Shown: piece after piece, positions 1 through 12,273 of the stretch
How positions within the stretch are numbered: position 1 is the first letter of the stretch
How the letters are laid out: the number at the start of each line of letters is the position of its first letter
Source: Raphanus sativus
Taxonomy: Eukaryota > Streptophyta > Magnoliopsida > Brassicales > Brassicaceae
Length of the DNA stretch: 64,000 bases
Assembly (NCBI RefSeq): GCF_000801105.2
Contig: NC_079516.1
Coordinates: forward strand, 18,878,998 to 18,942,997
Direction of reading: 5' to 3'
Translations under genes and position numbers: made by a program
Notes under the pieces: model-generated
The model's input: the letters and a program-made list of their open reading frames with translations, nothing else
What the model was told of the DNA's origin: nothing
Databases searched by the model: none

Positions 1-204
1 GGGGTATTAAACTGGGTAGTGAAAAAGTTTGGGTATTAAAAAGCTTAACAAAATTTAGTTCGGATATTTTTATGGAATTTTTCCATTATTTTATGTTTAA
101 GGTATGCAACTTTATGTTTTGTATATGCAATGTTTTTAGCAAAAAAAAACCTTTATGTTTTGTAAATAACTAAATATGTAAAGTCTATTTCAGTCTAGAG
201 GTTA
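1..204. other. AT-rich flank without gene
   Basis: Low-complexity AT-rich sequence with no exon-like reading frame. Nothing recognised. Confidence 0.5.
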
Positions 205-413
205 GAGCATCTCCAACCCCACTCCATAAATTACTCTAAATTTGAGAATGGAGTTGAAAATGGAGTGGAAAATGGAGTGATGACCAAAAATAAAAGCATT
301 ACTCTATAAATGGAGTAATGCTTTTATTTTTTGGTCATCACTCCATTTTCCACTCCATTTCTAACTCCATTCTCAATTTTGGAGTAAAATATGGAGTGGA
401 GTTGGAGATGCTC
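205..413. mobile_element. Tourist-like (PIF/Harbinger) foldback MITE
   Basis: The two halves form a nearly perfect inverted repeat of about 104 bp each. The termini are GAGCATCTCCAAC and its complement, flanked by a 3-bp direct repeat TTA (202-204 and 414-416). A 3-bp TWA duplication with this terminus is the usual mark of PIF/Harbinger-derived MITEs in plants. There is no coding capacity; a transcript would fold into one long hairpin. Confidence 0.85.
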
Positions 414-1295
414 TTAGTGTGAAATAAAGAGGGTTTTTTTTTTTAACTCTTTGCCTGTTTGGTTAAAAAAATTGTGGATTTCGAAAAAATGGAAAGGTTG
501 ATCATGTTTGCCTGGAAATGATACCGGCGCAAAATTTCGTCTTTTCATTATGGCCCCCACAAGCGTGCCTTCATTTGGGCCCACTTACAAAAATCGTACT
601 AGAGGGGACATGTCTGTAAATTAATAAATCGAGGAAAGCAAATACGTACCAACAATAGAGGAAAAATACAAATCAATGATAATTGTTTTCTTACAAAGAG
701 ATGAAAATTGTTATTAAATTAAAAAAGCAACTTTGTAAGAAAACTAAGAATTACACAAAATAAAATAAATATTTTTATCATTGAGGAAAACAGATAACAA
801 ATAAAATAATTAAGATATGACCGATCAATTTATAAATTATAATTAAATTTACAATTTAACCTTAAGAGTTATGTTAAATATTTTATCTCAAAATTTACTT
901 TTGTCATTGATTTTTTTCACTGATAATATATCTTGTATCCTAATCTTATTATAACTGGATAAATTACTAATGATTCTCTAAGAGAAGTGAATATAGAAAT
1001 CATGTCATAATGTCACTACAGATATGTGGTAAGTTTTTTTTGGTAATCATGTGGTAAGTTTCTTGTAAATATTTAAGATAAAGTCATTTAGAAGATCATA
1101 CATTGTTGCAATTTTCACAAGTCTTTTATTTTCCTTTTCTAAAATGTTATTTCCTTTGTTCTTTATTTATAAGATTTATTGAACATTTAATCTAAAAAAA
1201 TTCAGCAAACTTTAGGAATAAAATTATGCTCAATGAATGTATTTTGGAATTCGAAAAATTAAAATAGGATGTGTAATTTTGTTTTGAAAAACATA
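414..1295. other. gene-free AT-rich interval
   Basis: No exon-like frame or recognisable element boundary. A slightly GC-richer patch at about 520-640 has no supported function. Confidence 0.4.
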
Positions 1296-1481
1296 TACAG
1301 TGAAACCTCTATAAATTAATAATGTTGGGACTACACCAAAACTATATTTTTATTAATTTATAGAGATTATTAATTTATCGAGATACTAATTGAATTAAAA
1401 CTTCAATTTGGGACAATAAGATTATATTAATTTATCGAGATATTAATTTATAGGTTATTAATTTAAAGAGGTTATACTGTA
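1296..1481. mobile_element. small terminal-inverted-repeat MITE
   Basis: The first 27 bases, beginning TACAGTGAAACCTCTATAAA, match the reverse complement of the last 27 with about three mismatches. The interior is a chain of TTAATTTATAGAG-type repeats. No coding capacity is seen. The family is uncertain; a TA-type duplication would suggest a mariner-like origin. Confidence 0.6.
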
Positions 1482-2295
1482 GGTTTTACATGGACATTTT
1501 GATTATTCATTCGATCATAAACCCAATTTAGTATAAAAATTATGATCAAGATCGAATATTTGGTTATTTTTTGTCAAATCGGGATGCTTGATACATATAC
1601 CTCTAAATAGTCTAGTCTTAAAGCACAATCAATATTTGCTTGCAGATATAAAAACTCTATCACCAAAATATCACTCACGTTGTTAGGTTTGAGATAATTA
1701 TAATTTTAAACGCACAAAAAATTGGAAATCCCATAAGATGATATTTGTTAAAAACTTAATCAAAAATATAGCACATAAGGGTTAAATTAAATAATTCATT
1801 AAAGAAGTAAATGAACATTTATACCCCTAGATTAACTAAATTAAAATAAAGGTTTAGATTTGAATTGTGAGTTTTGTGGAGGAGATGTGATTTTTTTTCA
1901 AAAAATTAATATTTAAAATTTAAAATATTTGTTTTTAATAATTTCAAAATAATTTTTGGATTTCAAGATAAATTTTTTATAAATTGAAAAAAAAGAAATT
2001 AAAAAATTGAACTAAAAACCTATTATTAGAAAATAATAAAAATAATTTTACTTTTTATTTAAATAAATATTTTATTTGATATATAATAAAATAGGATATA
2101 AAAATCTTTTATCTCTTTTGTCATTTTCCTCATTTTTTTTGAAAAAACTTTATTTTATTTTTTTCAAAATAATTGTCTTAAAAATTATGTAAATGAATAA
2201 AAAACCAATTAATATAATATTATTTAAATATGTAAGTAATTCATCATTTGGACAGTTTATTTATCTCGTAAGAATTCCTCATAATTATTCTAATA
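1482..2295. other. gene-free AT-rich interval
   Basis: Very AT-rich with homopolymer tracts. The short open frame near 2193 has no homology that I recognise and looks like chance. Confidence 0.4.
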
Positions 2296-2917
2296 GCATC
2301 TCCATCATAATCTCAAATCTTCAAATTTTGAAATTTTTGTCAATCCAATCCAACCTCAAAACTACTATTTTTTTTAGTCTTTACCATATTTTTTTGAAAA
2401 TTACATCTACTTCCTTTACGAATAATTTAAGTATATCAAAATAAAATAATAGAATAATATAACATAACATTAAAATATAATTCATACAAATAGAAAAATA
2501 CATTAAATAAAACTCACTTATCACTTCTTAATACATTGATTGAGCACATATGAATGCGTTGATAAACACATATGAAAGCATTATTTTATAATGCTTGAGT
2601 AATTTGATACTTTATATGTAATTTTATAAAATTTATGTGTATGTGTGTTGTTATATTATATATGTAATTTATATTATTATTTTTATATAATGTTATAATA
2701 TTGTGTGTTGTATTATATATTAAAGGGCTTTTTTTGAGACACTTAAAAGTATGTTTTATTATTATTAGTAATTTTTGTTAATATCAAAGATTATAATACA
2801 AATGAATAAACTTTAAAAATCTTTTTGAAGATTTATAGTTGGAGTAATCGATCCTCGAATCCTCATATTAAGATTTTGTTATATATTCTTGAAATAAGAT
2901 TTTAGGTTGGAGATGTT
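2296..2917. mobile_element. degenerate PIF/Harbinger-like element
   Basis: Termini AGCATCTCC and GGAGATGTT face each other, and the hexamer CTAATA flanks both sides (2290-2295 and 2918-2923). The interior is AT-rich with no transposase. Similarity to the termini of the MITEs at 205, 8807, 49833 and 58704 suggests the same superfamily. Confidence 0.5.
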
Positions 2918-2923
2918 CTAATA

Positions 2924-5918
2924 ATATTCAAAACTAAAGAAATTTAATACTAACTTTTGCAAAAAAAAAATTAGTACTAATAATTTCATTTCATTATTCA
3001 ACTCTATCACAACGATCGGTCTGATTGCACGACCATACTCATTCTACAGTGATTACATCGCTTCGACTAGTGCAACCATTCCGAATAATTTCATCACCCT
3101 ATCAAATCAAATCAGTCGTTATATTAAAAAGGAATTATAATGAAATAAAGGCATGTAATAATGGAAGAAAGTAAACGTGAAAGGACGTGACACAACCCCC
3201 ACCATTGTGAAGAATGAAGAAAAAAACCAAAAGAGCATCCAAAAGAAGAACGGTTGTTCACCAAATCAGAAGCAAAGTAGAATCACGATTTAACGAATGG
3301 ATTAAAAATTAAAAAGAAGTTCTCCTATACGTCCAAAACACACACAAAATTCTTCAGAGATGACTTTGTCGTTCGCAGAGAAAAAAAAGAGAGTAGATAT
3401 TGCATGACTCATTATTGTCGTTTTTTTTTTGAACAACCATTATTGTCGTTTGAAATGGTTTTATGAGCTGTGGAATACAATGTTCAGGATTAGCGCTGTC
3501 CATAACGAAATGCATTAATATTGTTTGTCAACTATAATTAAACTAAAATTGTTCTAGAAACTAGAATCGGAAGCCATAGTTTATATATATTAAAGTGTTC
3601 TTAATTTTTATTTTGGTCAACCTGTTTATAATCTTACATGAACTATTTTAATGTTGTCACCATTGTTTTATCATAATCTTTCGATCAAAAACAATGTTTT
3701 ATCATTAAACTAACAGTAACAAAACAAGAAAAACATCATCGTCTTCACTGAACAAACTTTGGAAAGAACGTCTCTACTGTCTTGTTCATTTCTCAACTGT
3801 CATCATTTAAAAAACGATCCTATATTATAAACTTCTAATGATGATCTACAATTTGCAACAACCAAATCTAATTAATTGCGCATAGAATTCTATGTGTACA
3901 TTATATATTAAGAATATATGCATATAAGTTACCAAAAAAAAGAATATATGTATATATAATTATATTTCAGACCTGGTAGTAGCTAAGTGCAGTTAAAAAG
4001 AAAATTTAGTTCTGGTGTTTGATACAATAAAAGTGAATCTTTGTTACTGTCAAATTAACAATCAAATTAACAACGTTGTTATAATATGTTCATTTTTAAT
4101 TTTAAATGACCAATTCACACTATCCTTATGAGTTCAATATTAAGCTAAAACAATGATTTTTTTTAAGATTGAGAAATGCAGAATGCAAATAACAAGTTAA
4201 TTTAGAAAAAATTTCAGATGATTAAAAAGGCTAGCCTAAGGTTACTTCATTGGATGTCAAACACTTGCGAACCAAATAGTTATGCAAGTTCAATTTGAAA
4301 AAAGTCTAAAACTCGGATCACTAAGGTTAGATCATCCATTCTTGTGGAATTTTTCCTTATGCAGATCGATCTTGATACGTAAATTCTCGCTTGGATCAAG
4401 ACACGATAGCACACATTAAGTTTATGTCTGATAAGTTCACAGAACATCCTAATATCTACTTTCGCTGATTAGAGATATAATGCTTATTCATAACAAATCT
4501 AGCAACCTAACTCATAGTTAATGGATAGATTAAACCTAAGTTCATACATCAAGTGATCAATTTAATGTAAGTAGTAAGAATAGTTATGGATAAAGACAAT
4601 CAGTGGATACTTATTTATGTTTACCTCACAGATCTAACACCCTAAAATCCTAAACTAAACAAGTTGACTACTCAGCCATGAAGTAAGAAAGCACATAGAT
4701 TGATAATACATTATGCGATTGAATAGAAAAAAATAGAATTCAGAATAATCTTCTCTATGGAAAGAGAGATAAAACCGTCTCTCTTACAAAGTGCAGATCC
4801 CAAATTAAGAGTTTTGTGTCTTGCAAAAATTAGTGTAGTCGAATAAAGAAAAAATAGGTAGAGTATATATAGGGAGGTGTTGTCGACTAGGGTTGAGAGA
4901 TAGAGGAAGTAAGAAAATCCCGAAATAGTAACTTGGTTTCCTTAAATATAAGGGAGAAGTCGAAGACTGCTCTACTTTGGAGACACTCATTGGGTTGATC
5001 CGTTAGATTATACGCGGAAAACATCAATTTTGACATTTTTCTCACTCGTCTCTCCAGAGGCTCCAAACCTTATTCTAGACCTGGAATGACTCCAAAAAAA
5101 TTTAAAAGATTCGATAAAGACTCTAAAACATTTTTGAAAACATACGTATAATGTGTCAAAAACACAATATATCAGTTTTAGATCTTTTAAATTACTTAAT
5201 CAAATACGTTTATATCTAGTGCGTTTTGAATTGCCGACATTTTTTTACAATCCATATGTTTCTGATTCTAGTATACATTGACTGAGTCGAGTTATTAAGA
5301 TTGTTTACTAAATTTGCTTAAAGGGGGACAGTAAGAAAAGAACATATAACAGCATGATGTGATATCATAACCTTTAGCCATTATTAGGTCCCCCGTCTAA
5401 CCAAACTCTAACAAAAATTCAAACACTTTACTTTTTCTACATAAAACTCCCACACTAATTTCCAATTATATATGTCATACATGCTACTATTTGACGGACT
5501 AAATGACATAATTATTTAACTAAAAAATTAATTTCGTTTCTAAAAGAATGACTTTGAATTCATTTTAGCTGCACAATTACGTTTTTGATTAATTAAACTC
5601 GCGAAACAGCTTAAATTATAGATCATTTGACGGAAAATTGTTCGAGTAATCATAAATCATGTTCATATCCCAAAGAGAAAAAGACACTATCCAACAACTG
5701 TTCTTTTGCTTTATTTTTTCTACCGTTGACTGTATTGAGTACAATCTCTTCTTCATCTTCTAAAACTATCCACTGCTTTTTAACTTTACTTTCAAATTCT
5801 ATTGTTTTATTTGAATTTACTTTCACTTTTGACACACAACAAGATAAATAGGAAGCCATATAGGTTTTCGTTTTACAAAACACTCAGCAAATCATTCAGA
5901 AAGAAAAAAACACAAAAC
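2924..5918. other. gene-free interval and XRI1-like promoter region
   Basis: No gene recognised. The part at 4200-5110 is less AT-rich and resembles a decayed retrotransposon segment, but no LTR pair or coding domain can be shown. The last few hundred bases are the presumed promoter and leader of the XRI1-like gene; an AGATAAATAGG stretch near 5840 is a possible TATA element about 75 bp before the start codon. Confidence 0.4.
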
Positions 5919-7351
5919 ATGAGTGAGCTTCTCTACTCTTTACCCACTTGGAATCTACACAACCTTGGATCACTCTTCAAGCCTGACTTGAATCCTGGTA
6001 TCTAGATACATACATATATATGCTATTTATCTCTCTTTCCTCTTTCTGCTAAATTATACATATGTATATTATATATATCTTTGTATGGACGTACATGTAG
6101 TTATTTACGATTATGCGATGAAAAATATTGAAGTGAAATGTGTGTTATAAATTGCAGATGCATATGGATACATAAATGGATCGCCACAACAGATTTACAG
6201 ATCACCGGAGATGGATTATTCCGACGTCTCCACAGGTTACCTTGAGGACGCACTTATCGAGTCTTGTGAGAGAAGCAAAAGAAGACGTCTTTTGTTCGAT
6301 GATCCATCAAAATCTCTCGAGGATAGCTACTCATATTCGCAGGTTTAAGTTTGATAATTTTTTTTGAAACTATCTGTCTAATGATTTATTGAATTATTTC
6401 CTAATATTCTATACATATTCTCTTCGATTATCATTTCCAAATGATTTTGTAAACAATATATAAATTCAATTTAAAAATGTTGATCGTTGAAAATGCAGAA
6501 CGATTGGGGCCTGCATGAGAGTTATAGCTGTCTGGAAAGTCAGTTTGTCACTCCACCTGTTAACATAGGTGAGACCTACTTTACTATGTTTCTATATAAA
6601 TAGTTTTGATGAAACTATTATTTTATCTAATTGTCGGGTTTTTTTTAGAAAAAAAAAACTTATTGCCGGATACAAAATAGTTTCAAAAAATCCGCAGGAT
6701 GATGTTATTCTTTTATGGTCGGGATGACTTTTCAATAGTTCTAAATTTTGAAATAACAATGCATTTCTAAATTCCGCAATAAAAATAAATGAAATAATTT
6801 CATGCGGTCCATCTACATGTTTAGAAGTTAGTTTGCTGGATTTCTAGCCACCACGTCTATTCTATTTGCACTCTTAACTTTATGGTCTCATTTCGAAGTA
6901 ACCTACAATATAAAACTTGTTGATTAATCATTTCTGATGTACAGATGAACGTACGAGTGGAAAACGTAGCCGTGAGGAGCCGATATCGACCGAGTACGAG
7001 TCTCCCCATTTTTCTGTTTCTCCTGACAAAATCTATGTCCGAGAAAAATCTCCAACCGAGCCATCTTTGTCTAACTGTGGTAATACGAACAAAAGACTAT
7101 TCGCGAGAGTGGTCTATCCATTTGGATTGGTGAAACCAGGTGGTCGAGAAGAAGATATAACTCTAAACGATGTAAACAAGAGGATTCTAATGCCACCGGC
7201 TCGACCTGTTCGACATCCGGTTGGAGATTTTGCCTCTAGAACGTGCATCTCGACCCATGGACCAGGTCTCTCCGGTAAACCCGTGGTGGCTCTTACTAGG
7301 ATCCAAACACAGGGGAGGGGCACAATTACCATAATGAGAACTACGGGATGA
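5919..7351 (+). CDS. XRI1-like protein (X-ray induced transcript 1 family), 4 exons
   Basis: Four exons, 5919-5997, 6158-6342, 6499-6568 and 6945-7351, join at GT/AG borders in phases 1, 0 and 1 to give 246 residues. The family's conserved C-terminal block is clear: VVYPFGLVKPGG (167-178), DITLNDVNKRI (182-192) and SGKPVV...GTITIMRTTG at the very end. A basic SKRRRLLF stretch (66-73) could be a nuclear signal. Arabidopsis XRI1 is induced by ionising radiation and needed for meiosis and pollen development. This copy matches better the shorter XRI1-like paralogue that I recall as AT2G01990, whose function is not well defined. The start is the first ATG of the conserved frame. No enzymatic domain is visible. 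Confidence 0.88.
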
Positions 7352-8549
7352 ATCATGTAATATTTGTAATCAGTTGTGGTTGTAATGTGTAAAATATTTG
7401 AGGCCAATGTAGAATAGAAAGCCAAAGTAATCGTTGGCTATGAGAGAAACTTTCAGCTTTTGTATAGAAAGTTAGGGGAGGTAAATTTTGAAAAAATGAT
7501 CTACAATATCCGGTGCGTTTTCTAATATGAATAATCACATTACCTTCTTTTGAATTTCTATATATTTATTTTGAGATTTTTTACTTTTTTGTCATATTCT
7601 ACAAAGCATTTTGTTATTATCAAGAGAGTGATCACAAGCTAAATAGATAAAGTAGGATAGATAGCAAATAACTTAAAAATATACGTTGGTCGAGTGGTAA
7701 GTGTGTGTGTTTCTATTAATCATGGGTTATTTTGGATTTATGGAGGGTCCATATCAAATAGAGGTACAATCTTTAGATAACATTCTTTCATATATATATA
7801 TATATATATTTTTTTTTTTTCAGAAATAATATGACATAGTTCTCCCATCATGTAAATCAAACCTGAAATGTGTTAACATTTCAATCCCGTTTCTTTATCG
7901 TTCGATCACTAGATCCTAGACAAAAACGGTCAAGTGTATTTAGTTATGTTTCTTTGTAATCTTTGAAAAAAAATAAAATCAAGAATAAAGAAAAAGAGCC
8001 ATTAAATAAAGCAAAAGGAAGATATGAAATTCTGAAATGGAGAATATAAAAGGGTATAAGGTAAAAAGATAAAGAAAAAGGATTATTTTAAATGTTCTTG
8101 GTTAAAAAATTCCTCAAATATTTTATATAAAATCGTTGATACTTAGTTAGTACACCATATTAGAAGAGAAAAATAAGACTGGAGTCTAGACGTTAATAGA
8201 AGAGTTTATCAGAAATTTGGAATCGAATGCGGCTAGTAATAAGTGTTGAAATAAACTTCACTAGTGTTTGACAAAAGAATAAAGTTCATTAGTAGTATTA
8301 TTATATTAGCCGCAGCTCGTTCGGGTCCATTCTTTATCAGCTTTGGATCACCGCCGTTGTTTAATGTATCGACGAAACAACATGGCTAGGACTAAAAAAA
8401 AAAAATGGCTAGGACTAAAGCTCATGACGTCGTGCTTGTGTTATGTTTACGTATTGTCGGCACGAGCTAATTAGCTGTAGGACAAAAAATGAAGAAGAAA
8501 AGTGGCAACTGATCAATTAGAAACAAAGGTGCCAAGTTAGCAAGTGGCG

Positions 8550-8555
8550 CGTGTA

Positions 8556-8601
<46 letters not shown>
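8550..8601. repeat. (TG)n-(TA)n compound microsatellite
   Basis: A short GT-rich run passes directly into about 19 uninterrupted TA units. It is likely length-polymorphic. Confidence 0.9.
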
Positions 8602-8606
<5 letters not shown>

Positions 8607-8718
8607 CCAAAAACAAAAGAAGTAGCGTAACTATACTATTAGAACAGAAACACAAAATTGGATTCAATTTGATTATAGATAAAAAAAATTAAAATATTAT
8701 ATAATATAATTAAAGTAT

Positions 8719-8766
8719 TGCAACATTATCTTTAAGCCTAATATATTTATATTATAACAAAAACAA
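8719..8766. repeat. empty-site paralogue of a Helitron target
   Basis: The bases around 8726-8766 (TTTAAGCCTA, then ATATA, then TTTATATTATAAC) match the sequence on the two sides of the Helitron at 9476-10687 as if that element were absent. See the Helitron entry. Confidence 0.75.
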
Positions 8767-8806
8767 CCTTAAATTTTCGTTTTATCTAGGAAAACAATTA
8801 TGCTAA

Positions 8807-9066
8807 GAGCATCTGCAATCGTGTATTGCCATGGCTTGATTTCCAATTCCAAATTTTGATTATTTTATTAATTTTTTGTTTTTCGTTTAATTAAAAAAAA
8901 AAAGTAAAAGTGAGCTTATCTTGCCACGAAACGTGGCGAAACACAACCAAAACGAATCTTTACCTTAGGATTTAAAGGGCCGGTAACAACATTATTACCA
9001 AACACAACAAATATTTTAATGTTTTTTTTAGGTAACAGAGCCAAATACTCCGCGTTGCGGGTGCTC
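8807..9066. mobile_element. PIF/Harbinger-like MITE
   Basis: Terminal inverted repeats GAGCATCTGCAATCG and its imperfect complement end at 8807 and 9066, flanked by a TAA duplication (8804-8806, 9067-9069). The interior has no coding frame. Confidence 0.75.
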
Positions 9067-9069
9067 TAA

Positions 9070-9475
9070 GAATTTATACTATTAAAACAAATTTTATTTT
9101 AATTCTAGGTAAAACAATTTAAAAATATTATATAATAAAATTAAGTAAAGGAGATTCCGATAATTCACATAGGTATTTAAGCCTATTTCGAGAATCTAAA
9201 AAGCTTCTCCTCAAATGGGAGGCGAACCCTACAATATTATCCTTTTTTCTTTGAAGAAAAATGTTAAATTTGGGTCTATTAAAGACACAAACCTAATTTT
9301 CGGATGAGAGGTGCAGTCTCCAGATAGATTTTTTCCCGGATACTTAAATGGACCGTAAACATAGACTCATATCCACGTGGCTACATACATATGGACCAAC
9401 ATGGCAACTCCTCCTCTAGTGAAAACCATTAGACTACCACAATGTGGTTACAACATTATCCTTAAGCCTAAGGTA
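9070..9475. other. gene-free interval between MITE and Helitron
   Basis: No gene. Partly duplicates the sequence around 8640-8770. Confidence 0.45.
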
Positions 9476-10687
9476 TCTAAACTATTAGAAGGGAAGTACA
9501 TTTTGTACTTAACCCTAAATTTTGCTTAGCAATTACCTATCAATACCACTAACTTAAATTAAACATTAAGTTAACCAATTTAATTCGGTTATCACCATGA
9601 ATTTCGTCACAAACTAAACCATCATTAATGACATACCACACCACATTAATTTAATTGACTTACTAAACTAAACATCATATATTTCCGTAGTCAACAATTA
9701 AGAACTTACCAAATACATCCTATTTTTAAGCTATGAAATTAACTAAAACGATTTCTATCTTACTAACAAAATCTGCATGTTACTTTCAAACTTTGAAATG
9801 CTATTTATTCCTAATTATGTGCTAATCTATTATACCAGATTTAAATCTCTTATCTTAACTAAAAAATAGGTTATGTTATTAATAAAAAATGGAAGTCTAT
9901 TATATTAAAAAATAATATATCTGAGCCTGATTTAAAATATACGAAAATGAACCAATCTAATTACAAAAAAAATTTCTAAAACAATCATAAAAAGGTAATT
10001 TAACTTTATAAACATTTTTCAAATCAAATTAATAATTTAAAATTGATTTATATCAAAAATTGATTCAAAAATATACATATATTCAAAAAGTGTTTTTACT
10101 AAAATATTTTTAGTGACCATTATAAAAAATGTTTTCAATATATATATATATATAATTTTTTTTTTTTTTTTTTGGAACATATATATATATAATATACTTG
10201 ATTATATATATATAATATACTTGATTAAATTATTATTTTTAAATGACATTAATTTGGAAAAATATAATATACTTGATTACTTATATGATCGTATGTAAAA
10301 AACATTAATTATATGAGAACACATATATGATATATAAAAGAAAAATATGATATATAACAGTGAATGCAAAATTTGAATTTTATATTCTTTAAAACAAAAC
10401 ATTTATAATATAATTTAATAAAACCAACAAGTATACTTAAAACTCTAATACTTTACTATGTAATTTACCAAATAAACTAAATAAAAGCACAATAAAAGAA
10501 AAAACTCAATCTCATAGTTTATAAATTAAGGCTAATAACATTGACAAGCCACACCAATGTCAAACACGAAAAATGTATGAAATTATAACATAACTAATAT
10601 AAAATAAATAAATTTATCGAATTTTGAAAAGTTAAAAAATATATGATTATGAAGAATAAACACCCGCGCGGATCAAAAACTAGCTAG
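9476..10687 (+). mobile_element. non-autonomous Helitron, 1.2 kb
   Basis: Begins TCTAAACTATTAGAAGGG after an A and ends CTAG before a T, the standard Helitron A|TC...CTAG|T arrangement. The flanks (TTAAGCCTAAGGTA on the left, TTTATATTATAAC on the right) rejoin to match the uninterrupted sequence at 8726-8766, fixing both ends. The 3' hairpin (near 10661-10672) is degenerate. There is no helicase or Rep coding sequence. Confidence 0.8.
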
Positions 10688-12273
10688 TTTATATTATAAC
10701 AAAAACAACCTTAAATTCTTGTCTTATTTATGGTAAAAATTGATGTTAAACAAATAAGAACAATTCTCTCAAATAGCCATTTTCAAATTTTTGTCACAGA
10801 AATAGAATTCAAAAAATAAAATGATCAAGATAGCCCATTTTTGTTTTGAAATTTTTAGTATTTATCATTTATTTTTTGGAATTCGAACCTCATTCTCAAA
10901 ATCTACCCGTTAACTCTAAACCTTAAGTCTAGATTAGTTAACCATAGATGTACAAAATTATATTTTACCCTTTAATAAAATCTATTTTAGTTATTTTCCT
11001 CCTTAAGTGCTATTTTGTGAAAAATAGCTATCTAAGAATTTAAATAGGACGATTATTAAAAAAAAATTTTTTATAAAGTGATATTATTTATAAGGTCAAA
11101 CATTAATGTCTCTAGATAAGAAATTATTTAACCAATTTCTTAATTAGTTTCTTAAAATATCTTAACCCCCCCCCCCCCCCCCCCACACGATTTAAATTTA
11201 TATATTTACAATAGTAACAAATAAATATTTTAAAATATATCTAATACCATCTAACATCTTTAAACTTATTCCTCAAACAATATACATAACAAAAATACAC
11301 TAATATTATTTAATATTTTTCGAATAGTAAACAAATTAATCAAAGTACATAAAATTACACATCTAATAGTTTTTTCAGTTTTATGTAAAATTAAAAAGTA
11401 TATAAATTTTAAATTTAGAAATATTATCAGTTTTCTCTGGGTTTTAATGAGTCAACCAGAGAAAGGTCATGGGTTAATGATAATTTTTTAAAGATTTTAC
11501 CAGGTTTATCAAAATTTTAGTTAGCAAAATGTTCATTAAATTCAAACCAAATTATATACGGATTATTAAGTTTACCGGTTCAACCGCGGGTATGGGTCAG
11601 ATATGAAAATACTGAATATCTAATCTTAAATAAATATGTAGATTAAATTTTTTAAATTAGTATTAATACCAACTAACATTTTCACTCAAAAATTACAGTT
11701 AAATCAAAAATATTCAATATATATATATAGTCTTGCATAAGGTGCAGACCCTAGTATAACAAATTACAATATTATAAGATTAATCAGATTTTATCTACTT
11801 AAAGTTTTGTAATTTAAATAATTGTAATTTAGTTTGGAGTACATAATATGCAACAAAACTAAAGAAATATAATTGTTGTATTTATATATGTATATTTACA
11901 TGTAAAAATAAGAAACAGCATATTATTATTTATATAAATTATAAAATAAAAGGAAAATATTAATTAATTATTAGAAATTAATTATCTGGATTTTTTTTGT
12001 ATTTTGTGCATAAACATAGAAAAATCACTTACTACAAAATATAATATAAATCACATATAGTAAACTCAGAAATATGTAAACTCAAAATCTCAATGTAAAA
12101 CAGTCTATGTCGGAACAAAAATTGAATTTCATTTGTTAAAATTTATTTTATTTTCTGGCAATCAGATAAATAAATAATCATTTGTCGTCTTCTTCACCAT
12201 TTTGCATTTGCGTTTCTCCTAAAATAAAAAGCAAAATCAGATCTCACCGATCTTTCCCCCTCACAGCAACACC
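10688..12273. other. gene-free interval and TM9 gene upstream region
   Basis: AT-rich repeats with a 19-base C run at 11166-11184. The last 100 bases are CT-rich and probably the 5' leader of the TM9 gene. No other gene seen. Confidence 0.45.
11166..11184. repeat. poly-C tract (19 C)
   Basis: An uninterrupted run of 19 C in an AT-rich context; length may be unreliable in sequencing. Confidence 0.9.

Larger units (their letters stand above)
7352..8806. other. 3' flank and gene-free repeats
   Basis: Holds the XRI1-like 3' region, an (AT)n tract at 7791-7809, a weak tRNA-A-box-like string TGGTCGAGTGGTAAG near 7689 (perhaps a SINE relic), and a (TG)n(TA)n microsatellite at 8550-8601. No gene seen. 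Confidence 0.5.

Noticed and set aside
2193..2444. 83-codon open frame
   Set aside because: Low-complexity AT-driven sequence, no recognised domain, overlaps a MITE edge.
7114..7425. 103-codon frame on the minus strand
   Set aside because: Shadow of XRI1-like exon 4, whose forward frame carries the family's conserved C-terminus.
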